Source: Solirubrobacteraceae bacterium
Lineage (GTDB): Bacteria; Actinomycetota; Thermoleophilia; Solirubrobacterales; Solirubrobacteraceae
Assembly: GCA_029263125.1 (NCBI GenBank)
Contig: JAJCYD010000038.1
Coordinates: 62,001-126,000, forward strand
DNA length: 64,000 bases
Reading direction: 5' to 3'
Under the pieces are notes generated by a model. It saw nothing but the letters and a program-made list of their open reading frames with translations, was not told the DNA's origin and made no database searches. Each line of letters opens with the position of its first letter. Position 1 is the stretch's first letter. This document shows positions 61,457-64,000 of the stretch, in pieces. A program made the translations under genes and the position numbers.

Positions 61457-62853
61457 GTCTCGCCGTCGAGCGTGAGCTCTCCGCCCGGCGGTTGGTGGTC
61501 AGCCTGCGGTGGCGGGGCGGTGACGGGGGGCGGGGCGGTGACGGGGAGCGGGGTCGCCGGCGCACCAGGGGAGGGTGGCTGCGGGTCGGGTGTGGTGCTC
61601 TGCGGCTTCGTCGTGGCGGGCGGAGGGGTAGTGGACGTCGGCGGAGCCTGCGCGGGACGGGGCCCGGCGGTCGCCTCGCGGCTGGGCGCCTGGCGAACCC
61701 CGGTGGTCTCGGAGGCCGAGCTCTTCTTCGAGCTCTTCTTCGAGCTCGTCCTCGCGGCCGGCTGTGACCGCGATGCATCGGACCTGGTGGACCGCTTGTC
61801 GGCCGCCTCCTTCAGCGTCCCCTTGGACGGGGTCGACCGCGTCGTCTTCGCCAGACGGTCTGCGGCGGCCGGCGACGGCTCCGGGGAGGACACGGCCGTG
61901 CTCAGCACGAGGACCAGCGAGGTGCCCGCGGTCAGCACCGTCACGGCCGCGATCGCCACGATCGCCGGCCTGCGACTGGAGTCCCGGTGGCGCATGCGGC
62001 GCGGATCGCCATAGCGGCCGACCGGGAGGAGCCCGGCGATGCTCGAGCGCAGGCTGGACAGGCGAGCGGCGGCGCTCCCGCCCGATAGCCCTCGCCGGCC
62101 CGAGCGCGGCGAGCGTGCTCGGTTGATGCGGAAGCGGGACGCCCGGCCGGCGGCGCTCGCGGCGACCCGGCCTGGCCCGCGCCGTCGCGGTCCGGATGGC
62201 GGTGGCTGTGTGGCCGGCTGCGCTGCGGAGCGCGACGGCGCAGCGACCGGCGGCGCCCACGCGCCCACGTTCCCATCACATGCCAGTCCAGCCACTCCGA
62301 GGCGCTGCAGCAGTGCATCGCGGACCGCCACGTCGTCGCCTTCGAGTGCGTTGACCGGCGCGGCAGCCAGCAGCGCGGAGACGATCAGGCGAGCGAACCC
62401 CGGCGGAAGCGGCGCGTTCGGCGGTCGCTCGTAGCCACGCTCGGCGGCCTGCAGGCGCACGAGCGCATCGCCGCAGGACGAGCATCCGGCAGCGTGATCG
62501 TCGATCGGCTCGCGCGCCGCTGGGTCATGCGCCCTGCGTGCCATCCAGCCGACGAGCGCGTGATCGTCCGGACACTGAGCGCTGCCCGCGCGGGCGCGTG
62601 ACGCTCGCGCGGCGGCGGACTGGCGCGTGACAGTCAGCAGCGTCGCGGCGAGATCCATGTCGGGGTCGTCCTCGGCCCAGACCCGTTCGCGAAACTCGCA
62701 GAAGGCCTCCGCGACCGCATCGCGCGCCTCGCCGGGTGCGGCCACGCATTCGCAGTAGGCGAGCACGGAGGAGCTGTGCCTCAGATAGAGGCGTGCGAGC
62801 GTGTCAGGGTCACCGTCCTGCACCCCCTGCGCCGTGACTGCGAGGCCATCCAC
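61453..62853 (-). CDS. Membrane protein joining a sigma-region-2-like domain to a zinc anti-sigma motif (paralogue B)
   Basis: 466 aa. Same architecture as the protein at 27,034: sigma-region-2-like part (DGDPDTLARLYLRHSSSVLA, AFCEFRERVWAEDDPD), zinc motif H120-x3-C124-x2-C127, basic linker, one membrane helix (about 290-315), then a Ser/Lys part and a Pro/Thr-rich tail predicted outside. No region 4. It is the first gene of the large glycan operon, coupled by ATGA to the DegT gene, so it may sense the envelope and control or tether the machinery. GTG 62853 lies 7 nt after TATCCT. Confidence 0.75.
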   Translation of the reverse strand: MDGLAVTAQGVQDGDPDTLARLYLRHSSSVLAYCECVAAPGEARDAVAEAFCEFRERVWAEDDPDMDLAATLLTVTRQSAAARASRARAGSAQCPDDHALVGWMARRAHDPAAREPIDDHAAGCSSCGDALVRLQAAERGYERPPNAPLPPGFARLIVSALLAAAPVNALEGDDVAVRDALLQRLGVAGLACDGNVGAWAPPVAAPSRSAAQPATQPPPSGPRRRGPGRVAASAAGRASRFRINRARSPRSGRRGLSGGSAAARLSSLRSSIAGLLPVGRYGDPRRMRHRDSSRRPAIVAIAAVTVLTAGTSLVLVLSTAVSSPEPSPAAADRLAKTTRSTPSKGTLKEAADKRSTRSDASRSQPAARTSSKKSSKKSSASETTGVRQAPSREATAGPRPAQAPPTSTTPPPATTKPQSTTPDPQPPSPGAPATPLPVTAPPPVTAPPPQADHQPPGGELTLDGET

Positions 62854-62860
62854 CGACGGC

Positions 62861-62866
62861 AGGATA
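62861..62866 (-). promoter_or_regulatory. -10 box TATCCT of the main glycan operon
   Basis: TATCCT on the minus strand, 7 nt before GTG 62853, identical in box and spacing to paralogue A. Confidence 0.55.
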
Positions 62867-62917
62867 GCGCCGTCCGTGGACCTGAATCTGGTCGTGCGAG
62901 CCGTTGCTCACGTGGGG

Positions 62918-62923
62918 TACTGT
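62918..62923 (+). promoter_or_regulatory. -10 box TACTGT for leaderless phosphatase mRNA
   Basis: TACTGT, 7 nt before TTG 62931, facing away from the operon promoter at 62,861. Confidence 0.5.
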
Positions 62924-62930
62924 CGACACC

Positions 62931-63671
62931 TTGATCGACCTGCACGCCCACGTCCTGCCCGGGATCGATGACGGCCCCGCGGACGTCGACGGGTCGCTCG
63001 CGCTTCTGCGCGTGGCCGCGGCGAGCCGCACGCGGCTGATCGTCGCGACACCCCACCTGCGGGCGGATTTCCCGGCGGTGTGTGTCGAGCACATCGCCGC
63101 CGCGTGCGCGGACCTTCAGGATCGGGTGCCGCCGGAATGGAACCTGCGGATCGTCCCTGGTGGCGAGGTCGATCTGACATGGGCCATGGACGCCGACGAC
63201 GAGCAGCTCGAGATGGCGTCGTTCGGCGGGCGCGGCACAGACCTGCTTGTCGAGACTCCGTATGGCCGGCTCGGCGACGACTTCGAGCAGCGCATCGACG
63301 AGGTCGCAGCGCGCGGCTTTCGCGTCCTGCTTGCCCATCCGGAGATGAGCCAGAGCCTGCAGCGCCGGCCCAAGCGGATTCTGGCGCTCGTCGATCGCGG
63401 CGTGTTGCTCCAGATCACGGCGACGTCGCTGCTGCGCGACCGCCGCAGGTCCAAGAGCGCGAGGCTCGCCCAGTGGCTGGTCGAGCATGGCCTCGCGCAC
63501 GTCATCGCCTCCGACGCGCACTCCGGCGGGGCGTGGCGTCCGCCGGGGCTTATGCAGGCGCTGCGCGCGGCGCGTGAACTCGCGCCCGGCCGGGCGATGT
63601 CGATGGTCAACGAGACGCCGGCGGCGATTCTCGCCGGCGATCAGATCGTCGCAGCGTCGCCAGTGGGGTGA
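62931..63671 (+). CDS. CpsB/YwqE-type tyrosine-protein phosphatase (PHP domain)
   Basis: 246 aa. IDLHAHVLPGIDDGP is the first metal-binding HxH motif of the PHP fold; ATPHLRADF, LLAHPEMSQSLQRRP and ASDAHSGGAWRPPG supply the remaining His/Asp ligands. Family members dephosphorylate BY-kinases, which fits the Wzz/BY-kinase at 53,818. TTG 62931 is set by the -10 box 7 nt upstream and places the HxH motif at the N-terminus, as usual. Confidence 0.9.
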   Translation: MIDLHAHVLPGIDDGPADVDGSLALLRVAAASRTRLIVATPHLRADFPAVCVEHIAAACADLQDRVPPEWNLRIVPGGEVDLTWAMDADDEQLEMASFGGRGTDLLVETPYGRLGDDFEQRIDEVAARGFRVLLAHPEMSQSLQRRPKRILALVDRGVLLQITATSLLRDRRRSKSARLAQWLVEHGLAHVIASDAHSGGAWRPPGLMQALRAARELAPGRAMSMVNETPAAILAGDQIVAASPVG

Positions 63672-63677
63672 GGCGAC

Positions 63678-64000
63678 CTACGCTGGTGGCCGGACCTCTC
63701 GTGCCCGCGTGCGCCACAGCGCCGGGTCATCGGTATCGAAGCGTCGAAGCAGCTCGACCGGACGAGGATCGCGCGGCCTCAGCCGCTTGGCGATCCGACC
63801 CTCGGGCCGCGGATCCAGTCCGGCTGACGCCCGGGCCACCGCAAGCCCGTAGTGCATCTCCCAGTTGTTGGGATCGCGTCGCAGCGCGCCGCTCAGCGCT
63901 CGCACGGCGAGGTCGCCGCGGCCCGCTTGGATGTCGCAATAGCCCGCCAGTACGAAGGGCTCCGGGCGCACGTCGAGGGCGTCGATCGAGTCTGCCGCCT
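63678..64000 (-). CDS. TPR-type C-terminal part of a protein starting outside the window
   Basis: The last 106 residues read through to the right edge without a stop. EPFVLAGYCDIQAGRGDLAV and ALRRDPNNWEMHYGLAVARA are two tetratricopeptide-like helical pairs, followed by a basic tail. It may be the end of an O-antigen ligase with TPR domain or another TPR protein of the locus. It converges with the phosphatase gene at a 6-bp gap. Confidence 0.65.
   Translation of the reverse strand, partial: AADSIDALDVRPEPFVLAGYCDIQAGRGDLAVRALSGALRRDPNNWEMHYGLAVARASAGLDPRPEGRIAKRLRPRDPRPVELLRRFDTDDPALWRTRAREVRPPA

Overview
The window is high-GC DNA (GTG and TTG starts are common, third positions are GC-rich) from an actinobacterium. 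The coiled-coil/exopolysaccharide style, the acyl-CoA mutase with acyl-CoA carboxylase, the LPXTG protein and frequent leaderless-type promoters fit the Solirubrobacterales/Thermoleophilia branch best, but this placement is inference from gene style and not from a marker gene. No rRNA, tRNA, CRISPR array, insertion sequence or phage gene was seen.

Bases 1-16,900 look like ordinary chromosome. An assimilatory sulfate operon reads leftward (sulfite reductase, APS reductase, TauE-like permease, cysD, cysN; cysN runs off the left edge). It is followed by single genes: an ornithine cyclodeaminase homologue, a PGPGW membrane protein, a GMC oxidoreductase, a GT39-type membrane glycosyltransferase, an acyl-CoA carboxylase beta chain, an SRPBCC-like protein split by a Pro-rich insert, a HicB-like small protein, a secreted RTX-repeat protein, an acyl-CoA mutase large subunit and an HtrA-type protease.

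Bases 16,989-64,000 form one large cell-surface polysaccharide locus of several facing transcription units. (1) 16,989-19,348: UDP-GlcNAc 2-epimerase plus a nucleotide-sugar dehydrogenase (UDP-ManNAc/ManNAcA supply). (2) 19,434-25,904: three coiled-coil proteins, one fused to a broken AMP-binding domain. (3) 25,982-29,358: a sugar epimerase, a sigma-like/zinc-finger membrane protein and an LPXTG protein. (4) 29,742-46,086: DUF354 and GT4 glycosyltransferases, a VpsJ-like protein, a flippase, two PLP aminotransferase-fold proteins, two acetyltransferases, two methyltransferases, a membrane-anchored glycoside hydrolase and a tandem pair of nucleotidyltransferase-fold proteins. (5) A leftward operon of about 17 kb, 62,853 down to 46,020, with mostly 4-nt overlaps: sigma-like membrane protein, DegT aminotransferase, Gfo/Idh dehydrogenase, initiating phosphoglycosyltransferase, a two-enzyme fusion, Wzz/BY-kinase, GT4, an HTH-Wzy fusion, GT4, asparagine synthase and a formyltransferase fusion. 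A CpsB-type phosphatase is divergent to it at 62,931.

Taken together the locus encodes sugar-nucleotide synthesis, chain initiation, elongation, export by a Wzx/Wzy-like route, chain-length control by a tyrosine kinase/phosphatase pair, and decoration. The most unusual elements are: two paralogous membrane proteins joining a sigma-region-2-like segment to a zinc anti-sigma motif, one at each end of the glycan section and aligned without gaps over about 170 residues; an XRE helix-turn-helix fused to an O-antigen polymerase; the coiled-coil trio with a decaying adenylation domain; and a recurring TANNNT box placed 6-8 nt before start codons, which suggests widespread leaderless transcription and fixes several starts.
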